Shown here: one piece after another, positions 39,284 through 48,051 of the stretch | How positions within the stretch are numbered: the first letter of the stretch is position 1 | Layout of the letters: each line of letters starts with the position of its first letter | From: Sphingomonas albertensis | Lineage (GTDB): Bacteria > Pseudomonadota > Alphaproteobacteria > Sphingomonadales > Sphingomonadaceae | Assembly: GCF_014358075.1 (NCBI RefSeq) | Contig: NZ_JACONT010000028.1 | Coordinates: forward strand, 1-56,208 | Reading direction: 5' to 3' | DNA: 56,208 bases | Program-made: the position numbers and the translations under genes | Notes under the pieces: generated by a model | The model's database searches: none | Told to the model about the DNA's origin: nothing | The model's input: only the letters and a program-made list of their open reading frames with translations

Positions 39284-40600
39284 ATGAACCTCGGCCGCAT
39301 GACCAAACCGCGTCTGTCGCTCGTCCGCCTCATCGAGATGAACCTCGGCTTCCTCGGGCTGCAATTCTCGTTCGGGCTGCAACAGGCCAACATGGCGCCG
39401 ATCTACGGCTATCTCGGCGCGGACGAGGCGAGCCTGCCGCTGCTGTGGCTCGCCGGGCCGATGACCGGGCTGCTGATCCAGCCGCTGATCGGTGCGATGA
39501 GCGACCGGACCTCGACCCGGATCGGCCGCCGCACCCCCTATTTCCTGATCGGCGCAGTGCTGTGCAGCCTGTGCCTGCTGGCGATGCCGTACAGCCCAAC
39601 CCTGTGGGTGGCCGCCAGCCTGTTGTGGGTGCTCGATGCCGCCAACAACGTGACGATGGAGCCATACCGCGCCTATGTCGGCGACCGCCTGCCCGACGAT
39701 CAGCGCGCCGCCGGCTTCCTGACGCAATCCGCCTTCACCGGCCTCGCGCAGACGCTCTCGTATCTGGCGCCGTCGTTGCTGGTGTGGATCGGCTTCAACA
39801 AGGACGCCGTGGACGGCAACGGGATCCCAGACATTACGCGGATCGCGTTCCTGATCGGTGCGGTGCTGTCGCTCGCGACGATCGTCTGGTCGGTGGTCCG
39901 CGTTCCCGAACTGCCGCTGCCCGCCGAAGAGCAGGCGCGGCTGGCGAAGGAACCGCTGACGCTCAGCGGCACGCTGCGCGACCTCAAGACCGCGCTGGTC
40001 GAGATGCCCAGGCCGATGCGGCAGCTGGCGCTGGCGATGCTGTGCCAATGGTATGCGATGTTCGCCTATTGGCAGTTCATCACCTTCGCGGTCGCGCGGT
40101 CGCTGCACGGCACGTCGGATGCCAAGAGCGAAGCGTTCCGCGATACCGTGCTGACCGTCGGCCAGCTCGGCGCGTTCTACAACGCCGTCGCGTTCGTCGC
40201 GGCAATCGCGCTGGTCCCGCTCGCCCGCCGCTGGGGGGCCAAGAGCGCACACGCCGCCTGCCTGCTCGCATCGGGCGTGGCTATGCTTGCGATCCCCGGC
40301 TTGCGCACCGAGCCCGCGCTGTTCGTGGCGATGCTGGGCATCGGCATCGGCTGGGCGAGCATGATGGGCAACCCGTACATCATGCTGATCGACATGATCC
40401 CGCCCGAACGCAACGGCGTCTACATGGGCATCTTCAACATGTTCATCGTCATCCCGATGATCATCGAGAGCCTGACCGTGCCGCTGTTCTACCACTCGCT
40501 GCTGGGCGGAGAACCGCGCAACATCCTGTATCTCGGCGGCGCGTTGATGGTGCTCGGCGCGATCGCGACGACCCGCGTGACGATGCCTAGCCGCCGATAG
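39284..40600 (+). CDS. suxC: Sugar permease of the MFS/GPH type (SuxC-like)
   Basis: A 438-residue polytopic transporter with about twelve membrane segments. The N-terminus LIEMNLGFLGLQFSFGLQQA and the loop SDRTSTRIGRRTPYFLIGAV are typical of the SuxC/sucrose-transporter-like MFS group. It should bring sucrose across the inner membrane by proton symport. It is the last gene of the suxA-suxB-suxC unit, and GGACA precedes its ATG. Expression may be affected by the 124-bp hairpin repeat directly upstream. Convergent with the HerA-like gene. Confidence 0.88.
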   Translation: MNLGRMTKPRLSLVRLIEMNLGFLGLQFSFGLQQANMAPIYGYLGADEASLPLLWLAGPMTGLLIQPLIGAMSDRTSTRIGRRTPYFLIGAVLCSLCLLAMPYSPTLWVAASLLWVLDAANNVTMEPYRAYVGDRLPDDQRAAGFLTQSAFTGLAQTLSYLAPSLLVWIGFNKDAVDGNGIPDITRIAFLIGAVLSLATIVWSVVRVPELPLPAEEQARLAKEPLTLSGTLRDLKTALVEMPRPMRQLALAMLCQWYAMFAYWQFITFAVARSLHGTSDAKSEAFRDTVLTVGQLGAFYNAVAFVAAIALVPLARRWGAKSAHAACLLASGVAMLAIPGLRTEPALFVAMLGIGIGWASMMGNPYIMLIDMIPPERNGVYMGIFNMFIVIPMIIESLTVPLFYHSLLGGEPRNILYLGGALMVLGAIATTRVTMPSRR

Positions 40601-40606
40601 CGCGCG

Positions 40607-40644
40607 GGATCATGCCCGCTGCGTCTCCGCCGCCGGCATGATCC
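40607..40644. terminator. Hairpin between suxC and the HerA-like gene
   Basis: GGATCATGCC and GGCATGATCC are perfect 10-bp arms around an 18-base loop in the 63-bp convergent gap. No T-run; may serve both strands. Confidence 0.5.
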
Positions 40645-40663
40645 GCCTCGCAATCCGGCGCCG

Positions 40664-42355
40664 TTATTTCCCCTGGGCGCGCCATCGCTGGATGGTGCGG
40701 CCGATGATCTGGTCCTCGCCGCCGACGTCGCGCCAGAGTTCGGAGAACAGCGGATCGCTCGACGCCGGTCGCTTCGATTCCTCGAGCCGATCGAAGCTGA
40801 CCCGGATCGGGATCGTTACGCCCTCCCCGCAGATGATGCATTCGCGGTTGCGGAGCGCGGGGATCGAATCGAGAAACCCGCGCGCGCCTTCGGGCATCGC
40901 AGCGCGGACGAAGGCCTGGTCGCGGTCGTTGTTGAGGCGCATCGCGATGATCGTGCCGCACTGCGACAGCACGCCTTCCGCCAGATCCGACGGGCGCTGC
41001 GTGATCAAGCCTAGCGACACGCCGTATTTGCGGCCTTCCTTGGCAATCCGCCCGAGGATGCGCCCGACCGCGCTGCCCGTTTCCTCACCCGCCGGAATAT
41101 AGCGATGCGCCTCCTCGCAGACGAGCAGGATCGGGCGCTGCGGTTCGTTGCGCGACCAGATCGCGAAGTCGAACGTCATGCGCGCCAGCACCGCGACGAC
41201 CACCGAGGTAATCTCCGACGGCACGCCCGAGACGTCGATGATCGAAATCGGCTTGCCCTCGCCGGGCAGGCGGAAGATCCGCGCGAGAAAGCCCGCCATC
41301 GTGTCCGCGACGAGCATGCCCGAGAACATGAAGCCATAGCGGGGATCCGCCTTGATCTCGTCGATCTTGGTCTTCAGCCGAAGATAGGGCGCGGTGTCGC
41401 CGGCGCGGTCCATCTTGCCCATCTCGGCGTTGATGATCGCCGTCAGGTCACTGAGCAGATACGGGATCGGCGCGTCGACCGTCAGCTTTGCGATCTCCTG
41501 CCCTATCCGGCTCTTGGCCTTGGCGGCGAGCAGGCATTTGGCGAGAATGTCGGAATCGAACTGCCGCGCGGTGCCACTGCTGGTGAGGAACACCTCGCAA
41601 TGCTCCTCGAAGTTCATCAGCCAATACGGCATCTGGAGGTTCGAGACGTCGTAGATCGCACCGTTGGACTTGAACGCCGCAGCATATTCGCCGTGCGGAT
41701 CGATCATCACGATATGACCCTGCGGCGCGAGTTCGCAGATCCGGTGAAGGATCAGCGCAGCGCCGGTCGACTTGCCCGTGCCGGTCGATCCGACGAGCGC
41801 GAAATGCTTGCCGAGCATCGCATCGACGTACAGCGCGGCGCGGATGTCCTCGGTCGGATACACCGTGCCGACGGTGATGTTGACGCGGTCGTCGGCGGCA
41901 TAGACCTGCTCCAGATCCGAGCTGGTGATCGGGAACACCTCGCAACCCGGCATCGGATACCGCGTGACGCCGCGACGGAAGCGGTAGAGCTTGCCGGTGA
42001 GTTTTTCCTCGTCACCCTCGCCCAGGAAATCGATCTCGGCGGCGATGCAGGTGCCGGCCGTGTCCTCGAGCTTCAGCGAGCGGACATTGGCGACCAGCCA
42101 TGTTCCGCCGACCCGCATCTTGACCTGGCTGCCGACCTGGCCGGCTGCCGCGACGACGGGGTCGGGATCGTCGAACAGGCCGCCGATCGACGCACGATCC
42201 AGCAGCACGCGGCTGCTCGATCCGGCGATCGCGAAGACGACCCCGATCGGCGCCGCCATCGCATCCGCGCTGGCCAGACCACCGTCCAGCGACACTGCGC
42301 GCGCGAACGCATCTGATCCCGGCATTTGGCTCATTCCGGCAACATCCCCAGTCAT
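40664..42355 (-). CDS. HerA-like (FtsK/HerA superfamily) ATPase, DUF87
   Basis: A 563-residue RecA-fold motor ATPase. An N-terminal beta-barrel HAS-type domain (about 35-135) precedes the ATPase, with Walker A GSTGTGKS (189-196), a Walker B region LLVCEEAHRYIPAGEE near residue 415, and GRKYGVSLGLITQRPSDLAE near 450 (sensor/arginine-finger area). HerA works with the NurA nuclease in archaea; bacterial homologues occur alone or in defence systems (SIR2-HerA and others). No NurA, SIR2 or other nuclease gene adjoins it here, so a housekeeping DNA translocation role is more likely. The ATG at 42334 is an alternative start. Confidence 0.85.
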   Translation of the reverse strand: MTGDVAGMSQMPGSDAFARAVSLDGGLASADAMAAPIGVVFAIAGSSSRVLLDRASIGGLFDDPDPVVAAAGQVGSQVKMRVGGTWLVANVRSLKLEDTAGTCIAAEIDFLGEGDEEKLTGKLYRFRRGVTRYPMPGCEVFPITSSDLEQVYAADDRVNITVGTVYPTEDIRAALYVDAMLGKHFALVGSTGTGKSTGAALILHRICELAPQGHIVMIDPHGEYAAAFKSNGAIYDVSNLQMPYWLMNFEEHCEVFLTSSGTARQFDSDILAKCLLAAKAKSRIGQEIAKLTVDAPIPYLLSDLTAIINAEMGKMDRAGDTAPYLRLKTKIDEIKADPRYGFMFSGMLVADTMAGFLARIFRLPGEGKPISIIDVSGVPSEITSVVVAVLARMTFDFAIWSRNEPQRPILLVCEEAHRYIPAGEETGSAVGRILGRIAKEGRKYGVSLGLITQRPSDLAEGVLSQCGTIIAMRLNNDRDQAFVRAAMPEGARGFLDSIPALRNRECIICGEGVTIPIRVSFDRLEESKRPASSDPLFSELWRDVGGEDQIIGRTIQRWRAQGK

Positions 42356-42412
42356 TCCGCCACGACCGTGCCAGCAAAGGCGTAAACATCCGGTGACGAT
42401 GGTGAACGCGCG

Positions 42413-43174
42413 CTACACTCTTCGGGCGATCCAGCCCGCTGCCCAGCCGAGGAATACCGACAGCGCGACCGCGACCAGTCCGTAGATCACCGACGATCGC
42501 TCGGCGGCGCGGGCGACGAAGCGCTCGAAGCCCGATTTGCGGATCTCGATATCGCGCACCGCCGCCGCCAGCACGCGGCCGTCGCGGATCAGGAACGTCT
42601 CCGCGGTGAAGCGCCCGACGGGCACGCGCGCCGGGATCGATACGCGTGCGCGGTAGAGGACACCGTCGGTGATCTCGACCGCGCGCGGCGCCTCGTAATA
42701 CAGGCCGGCGCGGCGCTTGAGATCGACCAGGCCTTTCTGGAAGCGGTCCTGCGTGTCGACCGGCGCGCTGGATGCGGGCGACAATTGCAGGCTGTCGAGC
42801 CCGAGTTCGTAGATCGCGCGCGTCCGGTCGTCGACGAGGCGGTCGATCGGCTTGGACGAGGCGATTGCGTAGAAACTGGGGGCCGAGCGATAGCGCAGGC
42901 GCGACGCGTTGACCCAGATGCCCGCGACCTTTTCCTTCTCGCGCATCAGGACCGATTGGGTCGGGCCCTTCACGACGACGACGACATCGGTTGGGTGCTC
43001 GTCGCTCGGCAACCGCCCCCCGGGATAGAGGATTGCGCCGAACAGGAGGAGCTCGGCGCCGGTGAAGCTGTAGGCGATCTCGATATTGCGCTGCGACACG
43101 TCGGGGACGAGCACGGGTTTCGCCTGCGCCATCAGCAAGGGCGCCAAGAGGACGAGCCAGCGCGCGCGCCTCAC
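42413..43174 (-). CDS. TIGR02186 family envelope protein
   Basis: A 253-residue protein of the alphaproteobacterial TIGR02186 family. It starts with GTG, overlapping the stop of the TauE/SafE gene (GTGA). It has a hydrophobic leader (ARWLVLLAPLLMAQAKP), then a soluble periplasmic domain opening VLVPDVSQRNIEIAYSFTGA, and a C-terminal membrane helix (about 229-250, VIYGLVAVALSVFLGWAAGW) with a basic end. Function is unknown. Its regular coupling to a TauE/SafE permease suggests it is an accessory subunit of that exporter. Confidence 0.85.
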   Translation of the reverse strand: MRRARWLVLLAPLLMAQAKPVLVPDVSQRNIEIAYSFTGAELLLFGAILYPGGRLPSDEHPTDVVVVVKGPTQSVLMREKEKVAGIWVNASRLRYRSAPSFYAIASSKPIDRLVDDRTRAIYELGLDSLQLSPASSAPVDTQDRFQKGLVDLKRRAGLYYEAPRAVEITDGVLYRARVSIPARVPVGRFTAETFLIRDGRVLAAAVRDIEIRKSGFERFVARAAERSSVIYGLVAVALSVFLGWAAGWIARRV

Positions 43175-44085
43175 GACAGCGTGACCGAGAAGATCTCCTC
43201 GGGCCGCCAGACCAGCCCGAGCAAGATGCGCGCGCCGACCAGCAGCACCATCACCGCGAGCGCGAGGCGCAGATATTCGGGGCGGAACTTGGTGGCAAAG
43301 CGCGCGCCGATCTGTGCGCCGACCACCGAGCCGAGGAGGAGCAGTCCGGCGAGGACGATGTCGACCGCCTTGGTGGTGGTCGCGTGGACCATCGTCGCGA
43401 CCGCAGTGACGAACAGCGTCTGGAACAACGACGTGCCGACCACCACGGAGGTTGCCATGCCGAGCAGGTAGATCATCGCGGGCACGAGGATGAAGCCGCC
43501 GCCGATGCCGAGCAGGATCGTCAGGATACCGGTGAAGAAGCCGAGCAACAGCGGTGCGAGCGGTGAGATGTAAAGCCCCGACGCATAGAAGCGCGTGCGC
43601 AGCGGGAGCGCGGCGACGAGCGGATGATGGCGGCGCTTGCGCGCTTTCGGTGGGCGTCCGGTGCGCGCGCGGCCGATCGTGCCGATCGATTCCTTGGCCA
43701 TCATGCCGCCGATCGAGCCGAGCATGAGGACGTAGACGATCGCGATCACCGTATCGATCTGGCCGCTTTGCTGGAGCAGCCGGAACAGCCACGCGCCGAA
43801 GAACGAGCCGAGGATACCGCCCGCGACCAGCACCCCGCCCATCTTCGTATCGACGCCCTTGCGGCGGAAATGCGCGAACACGCCCGAGACGCTGGCGCCG
43901 GTGACCTGGCTCGCGGACGAGGCGGCGGCGACGGTCGGCGGGATGCCGTAGACGATCAGCAACGGCGTCGTCAGGAAGCCGCCACCGACCCCGAACATGC
44001 CCGACAACAGCCCGACGCCCCCGCCGAGCAGGATGATGACGAGCGCGTTGACCGACAGGTTGGCGACGGGGAGATACAGATCCAC
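43171..44085 (-). CDS. TauE/SafE (TSUP) family anion permease
   Basis: A 304-residue inner-membrane protein with about eight hydrophobic segments and the two TSUP repeats: LGGGVGLLSGMFGVGGGFLT near the N-terminus and GFFTGILTILLGIGGGFILV in the second half. TSUP members export sulfite, sulfonates or related organosulfur anions. A central cytosolic Lys/Arg-rich loop (about 145-160) is present. The stop overlaps the TIGR02186 start. Sulfur anion transport is a family inference; the substrate is not shown by the sequence. Confidence 0.88.
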   Translation of the reverse strand: MDLYLPVANLSVNALVIILLGGGVGLLSGMFGVGGGFLTTPLLIVYGIPPTVAAASSASQVTGASVSGVFAHFRRKGVDTKMGGVLVAGGILGSFFGAWLFRLLQQSGQIDTVIAIVYVLMLGSIGGMMAKESIGTIGRARTGRPPKARKRRHHPLVAALPLRTRFYASGLYISPLAPLLLGFFTGILTILLGIGGGFILVPAMIYLLGMATSVVVGTSLFQTLFVTAVATMVHATTTKAVDIVLAGLLLLGSVVGAQIGARFATKFRPEYLRLALAVMVLLVGARILLGLVWRPEEIFSVTLS

Positions 44086-44196
44086 GGCCGCAGCGTTACA
44101 CTGGATTGCGCGCGCGGGGCTAGGCTCGACGCGCGCGAACTGGATTGGAGGCGTTGGGTCGACGATGGTCGCTTCCTCCCTGCGCGATGGGACGCA

Positions 44197-45189
44197 TCAG
44201 AAGTCGCTGCCGATCGAGAGCGCAGGTCCCGAACCCGGGCGCGCGCCACCGGCGATTCGCTCGCGCCAGTCGAGCGTCAGACGCAGGGTCTTGCCCGCGA
44301 CCGGTAATGTCGCGACGATCGACGGGCCGATGTCGAACCGGCTGGCATCACGTTGCGCACTCCCCCACGCGCCGACGCCGACGTCCACGCGCGCACCCGC
44401 CACCTTGCCGAGCGGATGCGTCAGTCGCGCGGACGCGTCGACGAAACCTTCGATCCCGTCGCGAACGATTCCCCCGGCCTGCCCATAGGCTTCGACACGG
44501 ACTCCGGGAGCGATATCTGACGGACCATAGCCCGCGATCACGCCGAGCGTCGGCCCCCCACGCCCCCCGTCGAGCACGAAGCGCTGTTCGGCGACGAGAC
44601 GGATCGGCAAGCGGGTCGGCTGCCATTCGATCCCGACCGCCGCCTCGCGCCCCTTGCCCTCGAGCGGCGTGGCGACCCGCGCAACCAGTGCGAACCTGCG
44701 TCGGTCGCCCAGCGCATAGACGAGCCGCAAGCCACCCTGCGACGCGCCGAGCTGCCCGCCCGACACGGTCCCGGCCGGCCCGCCACGCGCCAGCAGCCAG
44801 GCGCTTCCGCTAAGACGAGCCACCCTCCTTGCAACCATAGGCGGCGCGACCGGAGACGGGATGGCGTCGACGTGAGGCCGCTCCTGCGGGGCTTCACGAA
44901 CGGCCTCGGCGATCGAAGGCGCAGGGGCGCTGATGGGCTGTCGTATCGCCCGGCGTACGATCACCATTGGGGACGGTGTGGCGTCGGACAGGGTCATCGC
45001 GACCGTCGCCATGGGGCGTGATCGGCCAAGCACGGCGGCGGCAACCTGCGGCACGAGCACGTCGATGACCCGCGGGATCATCTCGGACGCGGGCAGCGAC
45101 GCCACCTCCGGCAACAGCAATGCCACCCGAATCATGACCCAGCCGCCCAAGGACAGTGCGAGAAAGCGTAGCGGACGGCCGCCCTTCAT
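44197..45189 (-). CDS. Possible NfrA C-terminal-like outer-membrane protein
   Basis: A 330-residue protein co-translated with the NfrB-like glycosyltransferase (ATGA overlap). It has one hydrophobic N-terminal segment (about 6-27), a Pro/Ala-rich linker and a C-terminal half (about 125-330) of alternating beta-strand character, ending ARPGSGPALSIGSDF. Segments such as GQLGASQGGLRLVYAL and PIRLVAEQRFVL resemble the C-terminal barrel-like domain of bacteriophage N4 adsorption protein A. That identification is tentative. If correct, it would be the outer-membrane partner for glycan export, without the TPR region of full NfrA. Confidence 0.55.
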   Translation of the reverse strand: MKGGRPLRFLALSLGGWVMIRVALLLPEVASLPASEMIPRVIDVLVPQVAAAVLGRSRPMATVAMTLSDATPSPMVIVRRAIRQPISAPAPSIAEAVREAPQERPHVDAIPSPVAPPMVARRVARLSGSAWLLARGGPAGTVSGGQLGASQGGLRLVYALGDRRRFALVARVATPLEGKGREAAVGIEWQPTRLPIRLVAEQRFVLDGGRGGPTLGVIAGYGPSDIAPGVRVEAYGQAGGIVRDGIEGFVDASARLTHPLGKVAGARVDVGVGAWGSAQRDASRFDIGPSIVATLPVAGKTLRLTLDWRERIAGGARPGSGPALSIGSDF

Positions 45190-46607
45190 CCTCTTTCGGC
45201 GGCTTCGCATTCCAGGCCGGGCGGCGTTGCCGGCGACAGATCGGGAAACTCGTGCCGCGTCTTGTCCCACACCGGCGCCGCGCCGCGCAGCATGCCGATA
45301 TAGCGCAGGACCGCATTGGGCGCGGCGATCAGCGAGACGAGATTCCCGACCACGAAGCGCGGCAACGACCACAGCGCCTCGCGGAAACCGTAGCTGCGCC
45401 CCGTAAACAGCATCCGAAGTGCGAGCCGCCATCCGAGCAGCGCGGCATTGGCGACGAACAGCCAGAATGCGGTGGGATAGGCGCTCGCATGGCTCGCCGG
45501 CTCGCCGATCAGCCAGTGGATCACGAGCGACATCGCCCATAGCGGCATCGCGACATAGGCGACGGCGAGGACGACGACCGCGAGCGGCGCCCGCCGGTCG
45601 CGCATCCGCATCCAGTGATCGGCGAACGCGCGCGGCCTCGCCCACCCGGTCCGATCCCAACCGGCCAGCGCGATGCCGGTCATCCAGCGCGTCTTCTGGC
45701 GGACCGATTCGCGCATCGTGCCCGGGAAATAGGCGCGGACGGCGACGACCGTGCCCGCGTCCGCCGTCGCGACACGCGCGAAGATGCCGCGCGCGCCGAG
45801 TTCCGCGAGCCGCAGGCCGAGTTCGTAATCCTCGGTCAGGCTGGAGGCGTCGAACGGATCCCCGCCCCGGGCCTGCGCGATCATTGCCAGGACATCGGGT
45901 GCGATCGCGCACCCCGTCCCGGCCAGTGGCATGCCTGCGCCCAACGCCGTCCGCACGACGATCTGCTTGGCGTGCGATTCGGCGAACTCGTCGGCATAAT
46001 GGCCCGAGACGAGCCGCGAGCCGCGATGGACCAGCGGCAGGACGGGAAGCTGGACCACTTCATACTGGTCGATCAGGCTGTCGAAGACCCGCAATTCCTG
46101 CGCGTGCACGACGTCCTCGGCATCGTGCAATACGATCGCCTTGGTAGCGACCGCCTCGCGCGCATCGTCGCGGCGCATCGCATGCCACACCGTGTTGAGG
46201 CAGTCGGCCTTGGTGGTCGGTCCGTCACGCCGGCCGATGACCATACGGACCCGCGCATCGCGCTCGGCGACCGCCACGACCGCATCGATCGTCTCGCGAT
46301 CATTGGGATAGACGCCGACATAGATCCGGTAATCGTCATGGTCGTAGCGATCGAGTGCGGTCGACAGCATCCCGCCGATCACCGCCGCCTCGTCCCACGC
46401 GGCGACGAACACCGCGATCCGCCCCGTACTCCGCGGCGGCGGCAGCGTCGCGATACTCAGCCTACGCCTGCGGCCCTGGCGCAGCCGCTGGCCGAGAAAA
46501 AGCAGGTCGACCAACAGGTCGTCGACGCCGCCGATGAACAGCCCGACGCTGGCGAACAACAGCGTCTCGCGTGCGAATGCATCGATCATCCACAGCGACT
46601 CGGCCAC
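45186..46607 (-). CDS. NfrB-like family 2 glycosyltransferase, inner membrane
   Basis: A 473-residue membrane glycosyltransferase resembling the catalytic part of NfrB (phage N4 adsorption protein B). One N-terminal membrane segment (about 14-38) precedes the GT-A domain. There, KADCLN and VLHDAEDVVH give the DxD-type region, SLTEDYELGLRL the TED motif and RQKTRWMTGIAL the QxxRW motif. Three to four C-terminal membrane helices follow. E. coli NfrB has an additional C-terminal c-di-GMP-binding MshEN domain; it is absent here. The start is GTG at 46607; the ATG at 46589 is an alternative. It is translationally coupled to the downstream barrel-like protein gene. Confidence 0.8.
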   Translation of the reverse strand: MAESLWMIDAFARETLLFASVGLFIGGVDDLLVDLLFLGQRLRQGRRRRLSIATLPPPRSTGRIAVFVAAWDEAAVIGGMLSTALDRYDHDDYRIYVGVYPNDRETIDAVVAVAERDARVRMVIGRRDGPTTKADCLNTVWHAMRRDDAREAVATKAIVLHDAEDVVHAQELRVFDSLIDQYEVVQLPVLPLVHRGSRLVSGHYADEFAESHAKQIVVRTALGAGMPLAGTGCAIAPDVLAMIAQARGGDPFDASSLTEDYELGLRLAELGARGIFARVATADAGTVVAVRAYFPGTMRESVRQKTRWMTGIALAGWDRTGWARPRAFADHWMRMRDRRAPLAVVVLAVAYVAMPLWAMSLVIHWLIGEPASHASAYPTAFWLFVANAALLGWRLALRMLFTGRSYGFREALWSLPRFVVGNLVSLIAAPNAVLRYIGMLRGAAPVWDKTRHEFPDLSPATPPGLECEAAERG

Positions 46608-46904
46608 GCTCCACCCCCGTCTGGGGCGTACAGTAGATTTACGTCCGTTTCGGATTCAGTAGGGTCGGAATCGGATGTTTCACGATTTTTGTGAGGAACG
46701 CATCGACGCCCCCGAACCATCCGGTCGGGCGGACGTTACATACCGGATCCCTTCCCCCTTTCGGGATCAGATGCCGATGATGCCCGGCCTGGTCGCACCG
46801 CCGCGTAACGGGCGGTGCGGCCTAGGCCGCCTCGATGATCGCACGCGTGCTGATTGCAAACCGCACGATCCCAGCCCCGCCCTCGTCGTTGCGGGCGTCA
46901 GCCG
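46608..46904. other. Non-coding region between nfrB-like and bamE genes
   Basis: No gene is supported. A CACCGCC/GGCGGTG hairpin (about 46797-46818) and a GATCCC/GGGATC pair (about 46745-46773) are present. A minus-strand frame ending at 46822 has 15 codons after a GTG but no family resemblance. Confidence 0.5.
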
Positions 46905-47411
46905 TTATGGCCGGTCGCGACCGCCGCCGCCGGTGTTGCTGCCGTTGCCCGCGCCGCCGCCGGCACCCGCTGCGCCGACCGTGCCGATGTTGCCGAACAG
47001 ATCCTGGAAGAACCCGCGCTCGCGGCCGAGCGTCGGAGTCTTCTTGCCGTACGGCTTGATCGAGGCGACCTGATCGAGCCCGCCGCGACGGATCGCGGTG
47101 ACGGTGCCCTTCTGGTCGAAGCTGATCTGCAGCGTGATCTGCGCGTTCGGGCGCGGATTGCGGAACGCGAGGTTGCGGCTGTCGCGCGCGAGATAATACC
47201 AGTCGCCCTGGTCGAACTGCCCGGCGAGCGTCGGCTTGCCCAGCGTGGCGAGCACCGACTGGCGGTTGTCGACGCCCGGCTGGACCGAGTTGACGAGATC
47301 GGTGTCGACCACATAGCCCTGGTGCGAGCGCAGCTGGGTGCAGCCCCCACTGGCCAATGCGGCAACCGCAAGTGCCGCGGCGAGACCCGTACGGGCGGAA
47401 AACACGCTCAT
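46905..47411 (-). CDS. bamE: Outer membrane assembly lipoprotein BamE
   Basis: A 168-residue SmpA/OmlA-type lipoprotein, a non-catalytic subunit of the BAM complex that inserts beta-barrel proteins. A signal of about 24 residues ends SGGC; the lipobox is slightly atypical. The fold signature is VNSVQPGVDNRQSVLATLGK, followed by WYYLARDSRNLAFRNPRP. The C-terminal ~40 residues are Gly-rich low complexity (GGGAGNGSNTGGGG), a common alphaproteobacterial feature. GGAG precedes the ATG at 47411. Divergent from the cytochrome bc1 chaperone gene, a pairing frequent in alphaproteobacteria. Confidence 0.9.
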   Translation of the reverse strand: MSVFSARTGLAAALAVAALASGGCTQLRSHQGYVVDTDLVNSVQPGVDNRQSVLATLGKPTLAGQFDQGDWYYLARDSRNLAFRNPRPNAQITLQISFDQKGTVTAIRRGGLDQVASIKPYGKKTPTLGRERGFFQDLFGNIGTVGAAGAGGGAGNGSNTGGGGRDRP

Positions 47412-47544
47412 ATAAACTCCCAACCGGGGCACGCGAAAACACGTGACGAGTCCCACGCATTTGCATCGGCCGCCGTTCGCCTCGATATGCGAGGTTGCGC
47501 GGGCAAACAAGCCGAAGCGCGGTTGCGACCTGAAGGACGACGGA

Positions 47545-48051
47545 TTGAGCTGGTTCGGAAGACTGCTCGGCGAGAAGCCGGACGAGGCATTGCCGCTGTA
47601 TAACGCGGTGGTCACACGCGCGCGCGCGGAGCATTGGTACCGGGAGGGCGCGGTGCCGGACACGGTCGACGGCCGGTTCGACATGATCGCGACACTGCTG
47701 GCGTTCACGATGCTGCGGCTCGAGGCCGAGCCGGCGGGCGGCGATCCCGCGGCGCGGCTGGCCGAGCGGTTCGTCGACGACATGGACGGGCAACTGCGCG
47801 AGATCGGGATCGGCGACATCATCGTCGGCAAGCATATCGGCAAGATGATGAGCATGCTCGGCGGGCGGCTGGGGGCATATCGCGAGGGGCTGGCGGCGGG
47901 CGATATCGCGCCGGCTCTGGTGCGTAACCTGTACCGCGGCGTGACGCCGGACGGTGCCGCATTGGCGCATGTCCGCGAGTCGGTAATGGCGTTTCATGCC
48001 GGGCTGGCGGCGATGCCGCTACCGAATCTGCTATCTGGAGAATTGCCGTGA
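47545..48051 (+). CDS. Ubiquinol-cytochrome c chaperone (Cbp3/UQCC1 family)
   Basis: A 168-residue protein of the ubiquinol-cytochrome c chaperone family, which helps assemble cytochrome bc1. Hallmarks are LYNAVVTRARAEHWYREGAV, PDTVDGRFDMIATLLAFTML and DDMDGQLREIGIGDIIVGKH. I chose the TTG at 47545 with AAGGA seven bases upstream, giving the typical SWFGRLL beginning; the frame is open further upstream. Its stop overlaps the GTG of yceD (GTGA). Confidence 0.88.
   Translation: MSWFGRLLGEKPDEALPLYNAVVTRARAEHWYREGAVPDTVDGRFDMIATLLAFTMLRLEAEPAGGDPAARLAERFVDDMDGQLREIGIGDIIVGKHIGKMMSMLGGRLGAYREGLAAGDIAPALVRNLYRGVTPDGAALAHVRESVMAFHAGLAAMPLPNLLSGELP

Noticed and set aside
40664..42355. HerA-based antiphage defence system
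   Set aside because: No SIR2, NurA, DUF4297 or other effector gene adjoins the HerA-like gene; neighbours are suxC and TIGR02186.
46822..46870. Short minus-strand frame ending in AISTRAIIEAA downstream of bamE
   Set aside because: Only 15 codons after a GTG, no ribosome-binding site and no family resemblance; treated as chance.
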